Source of the DNA: Spirochaetaceae bacterium
GTDB lineage: Bacteria; Spirochaetota; Spirochaetia; Treponematales; Breznakiellaceae
Assembly: GCA_031267955.1 (NCBI GenBank)
Contig: JAIRYB010000063.1
Span: forward strand, 1-7,754
Direction: 5' to 3'
Length of the DNA stretch: 7,754 nt
Shown here: positions 1-5,755 of the stretch, one piece after another
Layout: the number at the start of each line of letters is the position of its first letter
Numbering within the stretch: the stretch's first letter is position 1
The notes under the pieces: generated by a model
Told to the model about the DNA's origin: nothing
The model's database searches: none
What the model saw: the letters and a program-made list of their open reading frames with translations, nothing else
Made by a program: the position numbers and the translations under genes

Positions 1-1
1 C

Positions 2-85
2 CGTAAAAGCCCTACGGCGATCATCGGCGAGCTTGTAAAGGGAGAACTCGCCAGAGAAGCAGAACTCGCAATGGCGGAGAAATAG
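2..85 (+). CDS. C-terminal end of an unidentified protein (5' end outside window)
   Basis: An open frame enters from the left edge and ends at the TAG at 83-85, giving the 27-residue tail RKSPTAIIGELVKGELAREA followed by ELAMAEK. The tail is rich in Ala, Glu, Leu and Lys and looks like the amphipathic C-terminal helix of a cytoplasmic protein. The codon choice resembles that of the complete genes here. A strong intrinsic terminator lies about 80 bases downstream in the same direction, which supports a real gene ending here. I do not recognise the family, and too little is present to assign a function. Confidence 0.55.
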   Translation, partial: RKSPTAIIGELVKGELAREAELAMAEK

Positions 86-110
86 CCCCAATCCAGCCAG
101 GTAACGCAAC

Positions 111-123
111 GGTGCCAGGCACC
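111..123. repeat. Perfect 13-bp palindrome GGTGCC-A-GGCACC
   Basis: GGTGCC (111-116) and GGCACC (118-123) are exact reverse complements around one A, followed by an AAATTT tract. It lies 25 bases after the upstream stop codon and about 45 bases before the terminator. Short GC-rich palindromes of this type can belong to dispersed REP-like repeats, but only one copy is visible here, so that reading is inference. Confidence 0.5.
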
Positions 124-166
124 AAATTTCCGAAGGCTATCACGAACCCCGCGAACTCCCGCTCCG

Positions 167-196
167 GCATCCCGGATTTTATCCGGATGCTTTTTT
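167..196 (+). terminator. Rho-independent terminator for the upstream gene
   Basis: GCATCC (167-172) pairs with GGATGC (185-190), and GGAT (174-177) pairs with ATCC (181-184). C173 is a single bulge and TTT forms the loop. The stem is followed directly by six T residues (191-196), the classical intrinsic terminator layout for plus-strand transcription. An outer inverted repeat, CACGAAC (141-147) with GTTCGTG (200-206), encloses it. That outer pairing could compete with or extend the hairpin. Confidence 0.85.
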
Positions 197-312
197 CGCG
201 TTCGTGTGTACAGCAAGAACGCGAAGCAGGAAAAGACAGAGAAACCAAAGTGACGCTACGCTGTTCGTGTGGTCCTATGTCCGTGGTTAATAATCTTCCC
301 TCCTGCGATAAC

Positions 313-341
313 TTGACATGCCCCGGACCCCGGTATAGACT
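313..341 (+). promoter_or_regulatory. Candidate sigma-70-type promoter for the 386-1564 gene
   Basis: A perfect -35 box TTGACA (313-318) is followed after 17 bp by TAGACT (336-341), a 4/6 match to TATAAT that keeps the key first, second and last bases. TATAGA at 334-339 is an alternative -10 with a short 15-bp spacer. Transcription would start near 348, giving a leader of about 38 bases containing the ribosome-binding site. Confidence 0.5.
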
Positions 342-385
342 TCCCAGAAAGCACCCGGTGATACCCTGTTTGCAGAGGAGTTCCC

Positions 386-1564
386 ATGAAGAAAATCGGC
401 GTTTGGGCGCTGTTTTGCGTCCTGTCCCTGGCGCCCTGCGCGGCCCAGAATACCCCGGATGACATGGCCGAACAGATTATCGTATACCGTCTGCCCGATC
501 CTGAACGTTTGTACATTTACCGCAGCGGCCTTGTAGTATACGACGCGAAGATTCCATCTGATATTATCATTAACAAGGCGTTCATCCTTCCCGAAAACAT
601 CCAGCTTGACAGCCTGGTTATTTCCCAATCGGGGAAGCGGGTGTATTCCTATTCTACCGAGACGGCAGAGGCCCTGGTCGTTTTACGGAGGGGCGAGCGT
701 CCCGGCATGGTACGGATAATGCGGGTGACCATACCGGAATTGCAGGCCGGCGGTTCCCTGGATGTAAAATACGGGATCAGGAATTCCGGCCTGGTGTGGA
801 CTCCCGTTCTTGATCTGGAGGTGCAGGAGGGCAATTACCTGGGCTGCGCCCTCCTGGCGGACATCAGGGTCGAGCGCGATCTCCCCGAAACTACGAGGTC
901 CATCCTGGCGCGGCGGCCGGAAATAATCCTCGCATCCTCGCAGAACATTCTGCTGGACGATACCGGGGCTGTTTTTAATCTGGGCAGGCCGCTGATAGAG
1001 GCGAACCGGCGGACCCTGTTCAAGCTGGAAGAAGGCCGGACCCCCTATACCCTGGTGTATCAATGGGACGCCAACAGGGGCGAACGCCTCTCCGCGCAGC
1101 TCCGCGCCCCCACTCCCCTTAAAACAATGGCCCAGCAGGTGCGGATGTACCTGAACGCTTCCGGCATGAATGTGGGCCAGTCTTCCGGTTTAACCATAAG
1201 CCCCGACCGGCCCATCGTATGTTATATCGGGGAACAGCCGAACATAGCGACATTCAGATCGGTAAGGACCGCGGAATTCCCCGAACGGGAGAATTTGCCC
1301 TTTACCCACTACCTTGAATACCGGATCACCAACCAGCTGGACAAGCGGGTCCAGGCCGAAATTTCCGTCCCGGTAAGCTACGGGACAAAGCACCGGACCG
1401 CCTATCATTTTACTAGGGAGCCTGACGAGCGCCCCGGCGACCGGATGCTGTGGAAGTACGATCTGGGGCCGGGGGAACAGGCCCTGCTGGAATTCAATTT
1501 TGATTCCGAAACAAAGGATAATCCCCTCTATTCGCAGTTCGATTACAGTGAAGGCGGGCGCTAA
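386..1564 (+). CDS. Secreted hypothetical protein, weakly DUF4139-like
   Basis: The 392-residue protein starts at an ATG with AGAGGAG (374-380) five bases upstream. The N-terminus is a clear Sec signal peptide: KK, then a hydrophobic core (residues 4-16), with likely cleavage around CAAQ-N at 20-21. C18 is preceded by Pro, so a lipobox is unlikely. The mature part looks beta-rich. Residues about 115-150 (a stretch ending SGLVWTPVLDLEV) and the end (EYRITNQLDKRVQAEISVPV, then a W-x-Y-D-L-x-P-G-E motif) are reminiscent of DUF4139/mucoidy-inhibitor-A-type proteins, in which beta domains end in 'W-x-L-x-L-x-P-G-E'. This resemblance is from memory and weak. The predicted location is periplasmic or cell surface. 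Its 3' end overlaps the next gene, which also encodes an exported protein, so the two probably share a transcript. No enzymatic motif is visible. Confidence 0.85.
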   Translation: MKKIGVWALFCVLSLAPCAAQNTPDDMAEQIIVYRLPDPERLYIYRSGLVVYDAKIPSDIIINKAFILPENIQLDSLVISQSGKRVYSYSTETAEALVVLRRGERPGMVRIMRVTIPELQAGGSLDVKYGIRNSGLVWTPVLDLEVQEGNYLGCALLADIRVERDLPETTRSILARRPEIILASSQNILLDDTGAVFNLGRPLIEANRRTLFKLEEGRTPYTLVYQWDANRGERLSAQLRAPTPLKTMAQQVRMYLNASGMNVGQSSGLTISPDRPIVCYIGEQPNIATFRSVRTAEFPERENLPFTHYLEYRITNQLDKRVQAEISVPVSYGTKHRTAYHFTREPDERPGDRMLWKYDLGPGEQALLEFNFDSETKDNPLYSQFDYSEGGR

Positions 1565-2411
1565 GGCTCTTCTGTCCCGCCGGATGGGTATATGCCTCTT
1601 TGTTTTCCTTTTCCTCTGCGCCCCGTCTGCGGAGGCGGATTCCGCTCCGGGAAAAATCCCCATCCTTTTTTCCGATCACCACGCCGATCACGCGATCTGG
1701 CTGCTTGAACAGGCAGGCGGCGAACAGGTGTCCCTCATCGTCATTGACGCCCACGCGGATACTTCCCTTAATGACGGGCGGGATCGTATCCGGGCCTATA
1801 TACGGCAGGGATACTACCGGGAGGCGGATGTCCTGTTTCACAACCACGACTGGATACATCCCCTGGCCCCCCGGCCGGTGGATTCCCTGGTGTGGATAGG
1901 CGGCCTTTCGGGCTTTCCCGATACGGCAAAATACCAGGGTTTTGCAAAGTCAACCGCCGGGTGGGACATACAGGAACGCCGCTGTATTACCCTGGACGAA
2001 CTTGGCGCGCTTTCCCCCGGCGGCAATACCCTGTTTGTCTCTATTGATTTGGATTTCTTCTACAACGATAATTGCGCGCCCCAGGATATCCCCTTTGTCT
2101 TTGACAGACTGCTGGATTTTTCCCTGCGCTGGACAGGAAAGGTCGTCTGGGCCGTCTGCGTTTCCCGGGCATGGCTCCCCGCTATCGAATACGCCTGGGA
2201 GCTGCTTGAACAGAGCCTTGCGTGGCTGGCCCGCCGGGCTGAATTTGCCGCCCCGGCGCTTACGGTCTTCGGCAAAGCCCGGTACGACACTTCCCGGCGG
2301 GCGGCGGCTTTCAGAAGCATGGGAATCGAAGCGCCGGGCCTGTATCAAAAAGAAAAAGAAATGCCGGAACGGATAAGGCAATTGCTTGAAGAATTACGCG
2401 GCCGGGAATAA
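1548..2411 (+). CDS. Exported arginase-fold / UPF0489-like protein
   Basis: I chose the GTG at 1548 (287 residues). It gives a proper signal peptide: basic KAGAKALLSRR, hydrophobic core GICLFVFLFLC, and probable cleavage after PSAEA near residue 30. TTG 1500 adds an odd upstream extension, and ATG 1584 loses the basic region. None of the three has a strong ribosome-binding site, so coupling to the preceding gene (17-base overlap) is likely. Motifs fit a metal-dependent arginase/agmatinase-type fold as in UPF0489: SDHHADH (about 42-48), VIDAHAD (65-71), NHDWIHPL (99-106) and SIDLDFF (165-171), whose His and Asp residues are plausible metal ligands. The substrate is unknown. What is unusual is the export signal, since relatives I know are cytoplasmic. 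The C-terminus is a charged helix. Family assignment is moderate; that it is a real gene is very likely. Confidence 0.8.
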   Translation: MKAGAKALLSRRMGICLFVFLFLCAPSAEADSAPGKIPILFSDHHADHAIWLLEQAGGEQVSLIVIDAHADTSLNDGRDRIRAYIRQGYYREADVLFHNHDWIHPLAPRPVDSLVWIGGLSGFPDTAKYQGFAKSTAGWDIQERRCITLDELGALSPGGNTLFVSIDLDFFYNDNCAPQDIPFVFDRLLDFSLRWTGKVVWAVCVSRAWLPAIEYAWELLEQSLAWLARRAEFAAPALTVFGKARYDTSRRAAAFRSMGIEAPGLYQKEKEMPERIRQLLEELRGRE

Positions 2412-2517
2412 CAGGCTGCTGCCGCTAATCGGTCGGGCGGCCGCGCGTAAATTCCGGGATAAAAGGTAAAACCACTGCGGGCAGCCCTGTATGGCTGACA
2501 GTCACATAACTGACGGC

Positions 2518-2546
2518 TTGTACTAATTTAAGAATTTTTGTAAAAT
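2518..2546 (+). promoter_or_regulatory. Candidate promoter for the HD-domain gene
   Basis: TTGTAC (2518-2523, 3/6 to TTGACA) and TAAAAT (2541-2546, 5/6 to TATAAT) are separated by exactly 17 bp in an AT-rich patch. Transcription would start near 2553, leaving a leader of about 40 bases that contains the strong GGAGG at 2581-2585. The rest of the 182-base gap (2412-2593) holds only a weak 5-bp hairpin, CAGCC (2482-2486) with GGCTG (2493-2497), without a T-run. Confidence 0.4.
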
Positions 2547-2593
2547 CCCACACAATTTCGCCGGCTTTTTTATATAATACGGAGGGGGAAAAT

Positions 2594-3148
2594 ATGCTGA
2601 TGACCGAGGACAAACGGATAAAACTGGCGACAATGGTAACCGCGCCGTATGTCTCCCTCGCGACTATGCTGATATGCAAGGGGCGGAAGTCCAGCGGGAA
2701 CCAGTTCAGGCACCAGGTTGAAACCAGGGCCATCCTTATCGACTACGGTTATATTGATTCGGTCCTGCACAAAGCCGCCCTGACCCACGATCTGATCGAG
2801 GATCTGGCCGGGTTCGACGTGAATCTTTTGATCTCCGCGGATTCCGAGGGGCCGGCTGTCTACCGGCTGGTCATGGAGGTTACCAGAAGGGAAGGGGAGG
2901 CCAAGCCGGATTTCCTGCTCAGAATCTACGAAACGGGCAGCAAGGACGCGAAACTTATAAAATGCGCGGACAGGATCAGCAACATGATAGCCCTGGGCCT
3001 TGGGCTAAATACCGAACGGGCTTTTGTGGAACGGTACTGCAACGAGACCGAACGTTACATTTTGCCGATTGCCCGCGACGTTGACCAGGACATGTGTATC
3101 GAACTTACGGATCTGATCGGTTCAAGGCGGAAGCTGCTGAGTTTATAA
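2594..3148 (+). CDS. Standalone HD-domain protein, SpoT/RelA hydrolase-like
   Basis: The 184-residue cytoplasmic protein starts at an ATG with GGAGG (2581-2585) eight bases upstream. It has the metal-binding HD pattern of the ppGpp-hydrolase half of RelA/SpoT: H40 in RHQVET, then H65-D66 within THDLIED, then D126 in KCADRISNM. These correspond to the His, His-Asp and Asp ligands of SpoT. The E69-D70 pair after HD, typical of SpoT-type hydrolases, is also present. No synthetase, TGS or ACT domain follows, so this is a small standalone protein, as in small alarmone hydrolases (Mesh1-like). The likely reaction is Mn-dependent removal of the 3'-pyrophosphate from (p)ppGpp, but other nucleotides are possible. 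It appears to be a single-gene unit with its own promoter candidate and a hairpin directly after its stop. HD fold is near certain; substrate is inference. Confidence 0.87.
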   Translation: MLMTEDKRIKLATMVTAPYVSLATMLICKGRKSSGNQFRHQVETRAILIDYGYIDSVLHKAALTHDLIEDLAGFDVNLLISADSEGPAVYRLVMEVTRREGEAKPDFLLRIYETGSKDAKLIKCADRISNMIALGLGLNTERAFVERYCNETERYILPIARDVDQDMCIELTDLIGSRRKLLSL

Positions 3149-3169
3149 AGGCCGGTATTCCGGCCCTTT
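3147..3169 (+). terminator. Probable terminator after the HD-domain gene
   Basis: GGCCGG (3150-3155) and CCGGCC (3160-3165) form a perfect six-pair GC stem with a TATT loop, starting two bases after the stop codon. With C3166 bulged, AAA (3147-3149) can pair with TTT (3167-3169). The T-run is short (CTTTC), so termination may be incomplete. Confidence 0.5.
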
Positions 3170-3203
3170 CAGGGGTCTCCCGGCTGGATAGCCGCGAATT
3201 TTC

Positions 3204-3233
3204 TTGACAAATAATATCCAGTATATTTATATT
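3204..3233 (+). promoter_or_regulatory. Promoter of the rrf2 gene (leaderless arrangement)
   Basis: A perfect TTGACA (3204-3209) is followed by TATATT (3228-3233, 5/6, 18-bp spacer). TTATAT (3227-3232) is the 17-bp alternative. The expected transcription start, around 3239-3241, lies only two to four bases before the ATG at 3243, and no Shine-Dalgarno sequence precedes that ATG. This is the best promoter match in the window. Confidence 0.7.
3213..3227. promoter_or_regulatory. Candidate operator dyad inside the rrf2 promoter
   Basis: AATAT (3213-3217) and ATATT (3223-3227) are exact inverted arms around CCAGT, whose second and fourth bases also pair (C3219 with G3221). The dyad fills the spacer between the -35 and -10 boxes. 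A repressor bound there would block RNA polymerase, and Rrf2 regulators often control themselves. Because the sequence is AT-rich, a chance dyad is possible. No similar site is obvious upstream of cooS. Confidence 0.35.
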
Positions 3234-3242
3234 TTATGAATA

Positions 3243-3638
3243 ATGTTTATCACAAGGGAATCGGACTACGCCGTCAGGGCGCTCCGGGAACTTGCCGGCG
3301 GGGAACTTAAAACCGTGCAGACGATATGCGAAAGGGAGCAGATCCCCTTTCAATACGGTTATAAAATTTTAAAGAAACTCGAAAAAACCGGTCTGGTACA
3401 GGGCTTCCGGGGGGCGGGCGGCGGCTACCGTATCGCCAAACTTCCGGAAACCATCACCCTGTTCGACGTGGTTAGCTCGATCGATGAATCCCTGGCGATT
3501 GCCGAATGCCTGAAGCACGGCGCTGACTGCCCCAGGAATCGGGGTTTGAGGAAGTGCAAGGTTCACACCGAACTGGATCGTATACAGAGGCAGCTTCTTG
3601 GCAGCTTGAAAGAAAAATCCCTTGCGGAACTTATTTGA
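3243..3638 (+). CDS. Rrf2-family transcriptional regulator with three-cysteine Fe-S motif
   Basis: The 131-residue protein has the standard Rrf2 opening (MFITRESDYAVRALRELA), which fixes the start at 3243 despite the missing ribosome-binding site. A winged helix-turn-helix covers about residues 24-65, with recognition-helix region PFQYGYKILKKLEKTGL and wing GAGGGYR. The effector region carries C89, C96 and C105 (C-x6-C-x8-C), comparable to the three cluster-ligating cysteines of IscR and NsrR (about C92-C98-C104). It is therefore probably an Fe-S protein sensing redox state, iron, NO or possibly CO. A further C29 is present. It sits 208 bases upstream of cooS on the same strand with no terminator between, so it is the obvious candidate regulator of the CO module. 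Known CO regulators elsewhere are CooA and RcoM, which are unrelated haem proteins. Family assignment is firm; the signal and targets are inference. Confidence 0.93.
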   Translation: MFITRESDYAVRALRELAGGELKTVQTICEREQIPFQYGYKILKKLEKTGLVQGFRGAGGGYRIAKLPETITLFDVVSSIDESLAIAECLKHGADCPRNRGLRKCKVHTELDRIQRQLLGSLKEKSLAELI

Positions 3639-3660
3639 GCTTGTTTTGTTGCAAATTTGG

Positions 3661-3703
3661 GTAACTATTGATAATGGCAGAGAGAGGACTGCCGGATAGT
3701 TAC
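3661..3703 (+). repeat. Nested inverted repeat (hairpin I) upstream of cooS
   Basis: Perfect 8-bp arms GTAACTAT (3661-3668) and ATAGTTAC (3696-3703) enclose a second perfect 5-bp pair, GGCAG (3676-3680) with CTGCC (3689-3693). The two stems are separated by a 7-base and a 2-base internal loop. There is no T-run, so this is not an intrinsic terminator. An RNA leader structure or the end of a small repeat element are the main options. Confidence 0.6.
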
Positions 3704-3713
3704 GGTTCGTTCC

Positions 3714-3728
3714 GGGGGTCCGGCCCCC
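3714..3728 (+). repeat. GC-rich hairpin II upstream of cooS
   Basis: GGGGG (3714-3718) and CCCCC (3724-3728) form a perfect five-pair stem with a TCCGG loop. It lies 11 bases after hairpin I. It is followed by AAAA, not T residues, so it should not terminate transcription in either direction. Confidence 0.5.
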
Positions 3729-3731
3729 AAA

Positions 3732-3760
3732 AGCCCGTTCGCGCGGAGGAGCTTCGGGCT
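3732..3760 (+). repeat. Hairpin III enclosing a decoy ribosome-binding site
   Basis: AGCCCG (3732-3737) and CGGGCT (3755-3760) are perfect inverted arms around a 17-base loop. The loop contains GGAGGAGCTT (3745-3754), identical to the ten bases that form the cooS ribosome-binding site at 3837-3846. No ATG follows this first copy at a useful distance, although a TTG lies at 3764. Confidence 0.5.
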
Positions 3761-3836
3761 GAATTGAGAGTTTGTCATAGGCGACGGGATATAAAACCGC
3801 CACTTTTGATAATCACATTTGCGTTCTTTTTTGAAT

Positions 3837-3843
3837 GGAGGAG
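3837..3843 (+). promoter_or_regulatory. cooS ribosome-binding site
   Basis: GGAGGAG lies just before ATG 3847, with five bases between GGAGG and the ATG. It decides the cooS start: the in-frame ATG at 3835 overlaps this site and has no Shine-Dalgarno sequence of its own, so 3847 is the better choice. Confidence 0.8.
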
Positions 3844-3846
3844 CTT

Positions 3847-5733
3847 ATGAATGAGAGTTGCTACGGGTGCAGTACCTGCGCAAGCGCGGATAAACCCCTT
3901 GAGGAGTTTATCGCAAAACTGCCGATGGAAACCAGCCATCACCGGGTGGAAAGCCAGGAAATTAAATGCGGTTTCGGCCTGCAAGGGGTATGCTGTAGGC
4001 TTTGCGCCAACGGGCCCTGCCGAATAACCCCGGAATCGCCGCGCGGCATCTGCGGCGCGAGCGCCGACGTAATGGTAACGCGGAACCTGCTGAGGGCGGT
4101 CGCGTCGGGTTCGGGCTGCTATATCCATGTGGTGGAAAATACCGCCCTCAACCTTAAAAACACCGCGAAAGAAAAGGGCAGGATGAAGGGCAAGGCCGCG
4201 CTTGAGCGGCTGGCCAAACTCTTCGGCGTGAGCGGCAGGGATGAGTGGGAAACCGCCGAAAAGGTGGCGGACGCTGTTTTGGGCGATCTTTACAAACCCG
4301 AGTACGTAAAAATGGAACTGGTGGAAAAGATCGCCTATCCGCCCAGGTTCAAAAAATGGCAGGAACTTGGCATACTTCCCGGCGGCGCCAAGTCCGAGGT
4401 GTTCAAGGGGGTAGTAAAGTGCTCCACAAACCTTAATTCCGATCCGGTTAATATGCTGTTGGACTGCCTGCGCCTGGGCATTTCCACCGGCATTTACGGC
4501 CTTACCCTGACAAATCTGCTCAACGACGTGCTTCTGGGCGAGCCGGAGATCCGCACGGCGCCGGTAGGCTTAAGGGTAATCGATCCGGATTATATTAACA
4601 TCATGATCACCGGCCACCAGCACACCATGTTTGTCCACCTTCAGGAACAGCTTGTCTCCCCCGCCGCTGTCGCGAAGGCCAATGCCGCCGGGGCTAAAGG
4701 CTTTAAGCTTGTGGGCTGTACCTGCGTCGGCCAGGACCTGCAGCTCAGGGGCGCGCACTATACCGATATTTTCGACGGGCACGCGGGGAACAACTACACT
4801 TCCGAGGCGATACTCGCCACAGGGGCCATCGATGCGGTTATTTCCGAATTTAACTGCACCCTGCCGGGCATAGAAACAGTGTGCGACGAACTCCTCGTCA
4901 AACAGATCTGTATCGATGATGTGGCGAAGAAGGCCAACGCCGAGTACAAACCGTTTGTGTTTGCCGAAAGGGAAAAGCACAGCGGCGAAATTATCGACAT
5001 GGTTATCGCCTCCTATAAAAACAGGCGGCCCAGGGTAAAACTAAACCTTTTACCGGAACACGGTAACGGTAATACGCTTACCGGCATAAGCGAGGTATCG
5101 CTTAAAAAATTCCTGGGAGGAAACTGGAAACCTCTGGTAGATCTTATCGTGCAGGGCAAGATCAAGGGCGTCGCCGGAGTTGTGGGATGTTCAAGCCTGG
5201 TGTCGGGCGGGCACGACGTGCTTACCGTAGCGCTCACCCGGGAACTTATCGCCCGGGACATCATCGTCCTTACCGCCGGCTGTTCTTCGGGCGGCATAGA
5301 AAACTGCGGCCTTATGGTCCCCGAAGCGGCCGACCTGGCCGGCCCGGGCCTCAGGGCTGTGTGCAAACAGCTGGGTATCCCCCCGGTGCTGAATTTCGGC
5401 CCCTGCTTGGCCATCGGGCGGCTTGAGATCGTCGCCACGGAACTTGCCGAAACCATTGGCATCGACATCCCCCAGCTGCCCCTGGTTCTTTCCGCCGCCC
5501 AATGGCTGGAAGAGCAGGCCCTTGCCGACGGCTGTTTCGGCCTTGCCCTGGGGCTTCCCCTTCACCTCGGGCGGCCGCCGTACGTGACAGGAAGCCCGGT
5601 AGCGGTACAGGTGCTCACCCAGGATATGAAATCCCTTACAGGCGGGCAAGTCATCATCAACGCGGACGCGAAAGAATCCGCGGACCTGCTTGAGAAGATC
5701 ATTCAGGAAAAGCGCGCGGCCCTGAAAATATAG
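3847..5733 (+). CDS. cooS: Anaerobic Ni-Fe carbon monoxide dehydrogenase catalytic subunit (CooS)
   Basis: The 628-residue protein has the usual CooS length. It catalyses CO + H2O = CO2 + 2 e- + 2 H+ in a cytoplasmic homodimer. The D-cluster cysteines are C41 and C49. The B-cluster is C50, C53, C58 and C69. C-cluster ligands all align with C. hydrogenoformans CODH-II: H257 (GHQH), C293 (CTCVG), C337 (EFNC), C448 (VGCSS), C479 (AGCSS) and C520 (FGPC). Two catalytic second-sphere residues differ: Q557 in EEQALADG replaces K563, and Y92 in SGCYIH replaces H93. The N-terminus adds C5, C8 and C11. From memory, similar sequences occur in clostridial and acetogen CooS proteins, so the differences may define a clade rather than decay. 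The gene heads an operon with a polyferredoxin and a flavoprotein. No Ni-insertion ATPase CooC gene is in the window. Family is firm; CO activity is likely but unproven because of the two substitutions. Confidence 0.95.
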   Translation: MNESCYGCSTCASADKPLEEFIAKLPMETSHHRVESQEIKCGFGLQGVCCRLCANGPCRITPESPRGICGASADVMVTRNLLRAVASGSGCYIHVVENTALNLKNTAKEKGRMKGKAALERLAKLFGVSGRDEWETAEKVADAVLGDLYKPEYVKMELVEKIAYPPRFKKWQELGILPGGAKSEVFKGVVKCSTNLNSDPVNMLLDCLRLGISTGIYGLTLTNLLNDVLLGEPEIRTAPVGLRVIDPDYINIMITGHQHTMFVHLQEQLVSPAAVAKANAAGAKGFKLVGCTCVGQDLQLRGAHYTDIFDGHAGNNYTSEAILATGAIDAVISEFNCTLPGIETVCDELLVKQICIDDVAKKANAEYKPFVFAEREKHSGEIIDMVIASYKNRRPRVKLNLLPEHGNGNTLTGISEVSLKKFLGGNWKPLVDLIVQGKIKGVAGVVGCSSLVSGGHDVLTVALTRELIARDIIVLTAGCSSGGIENCGLMVPEAADLAGPGLRAVCKQLGIPPVLNFGPCLAIGRLEIVATELAETIGIDIPQLPLVLSAAQWLEEQALADGCFGLALGLPLHLGRPPYVTGSPVAVQVLTQDMKSLTGGQVIINADAKESADLLEKIIQEKRAALKI

Positions 5734-5739
5734 GGCCGT

Positions 5740-5755
5740 TTCGCCGAAGGGCGAA
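5740..5755 (+). promoter_or_regulatory. Intercistronic hairpin between cooS and cooF
   Basis: TTCGCC (5740-5745) and GGCGAA (5750-5755) form a perfect six-pair stem with a GAAG loop inside the 33-base gap. The cooF ribosome-binding site GGGAG (5756-5760) begins at the next base. It has no T-run, so it may affect transcript stability, processing or cooF translation rather than termination. Confidence 0.5.

Noticed and set aside
112..462. Plus-strand open frame over the 86-385 gap
   Set aside because: It runs through a palindrome, a terminator and a promoter, then out of frame into the signal-peptide gene, and has no ribosome-binding site or motif.
2573..2578. Perfect TATAAT before the HD-domain gene as its -10 box
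   Set aside because: A transcript from it would start near 2585, inside the GGAGG ribosome-binding site, and there is no -35 match at 16-18 bp. The 2518-2546 pair fits better.
3772..3795. TTGTCA and TATAAA as the cooS promoter
   Set aside because: The spacer is only 12 bp. Pairing TATAAA with TTGAGA (3764-3769) needs 20 bp. TTGCAA (3649-3654) with GATAAT (3670-3675) has a 15-bp spacer. No convincing cooS promoter was found, so read-through from rrf2 is possible.
3835..3846. Upstream in-frame ATG 3835 as the cooS start
   Set aside because: It overlaps the GGAGGAG that serves ATG 3847 and has no ribosome-binding site of its own.
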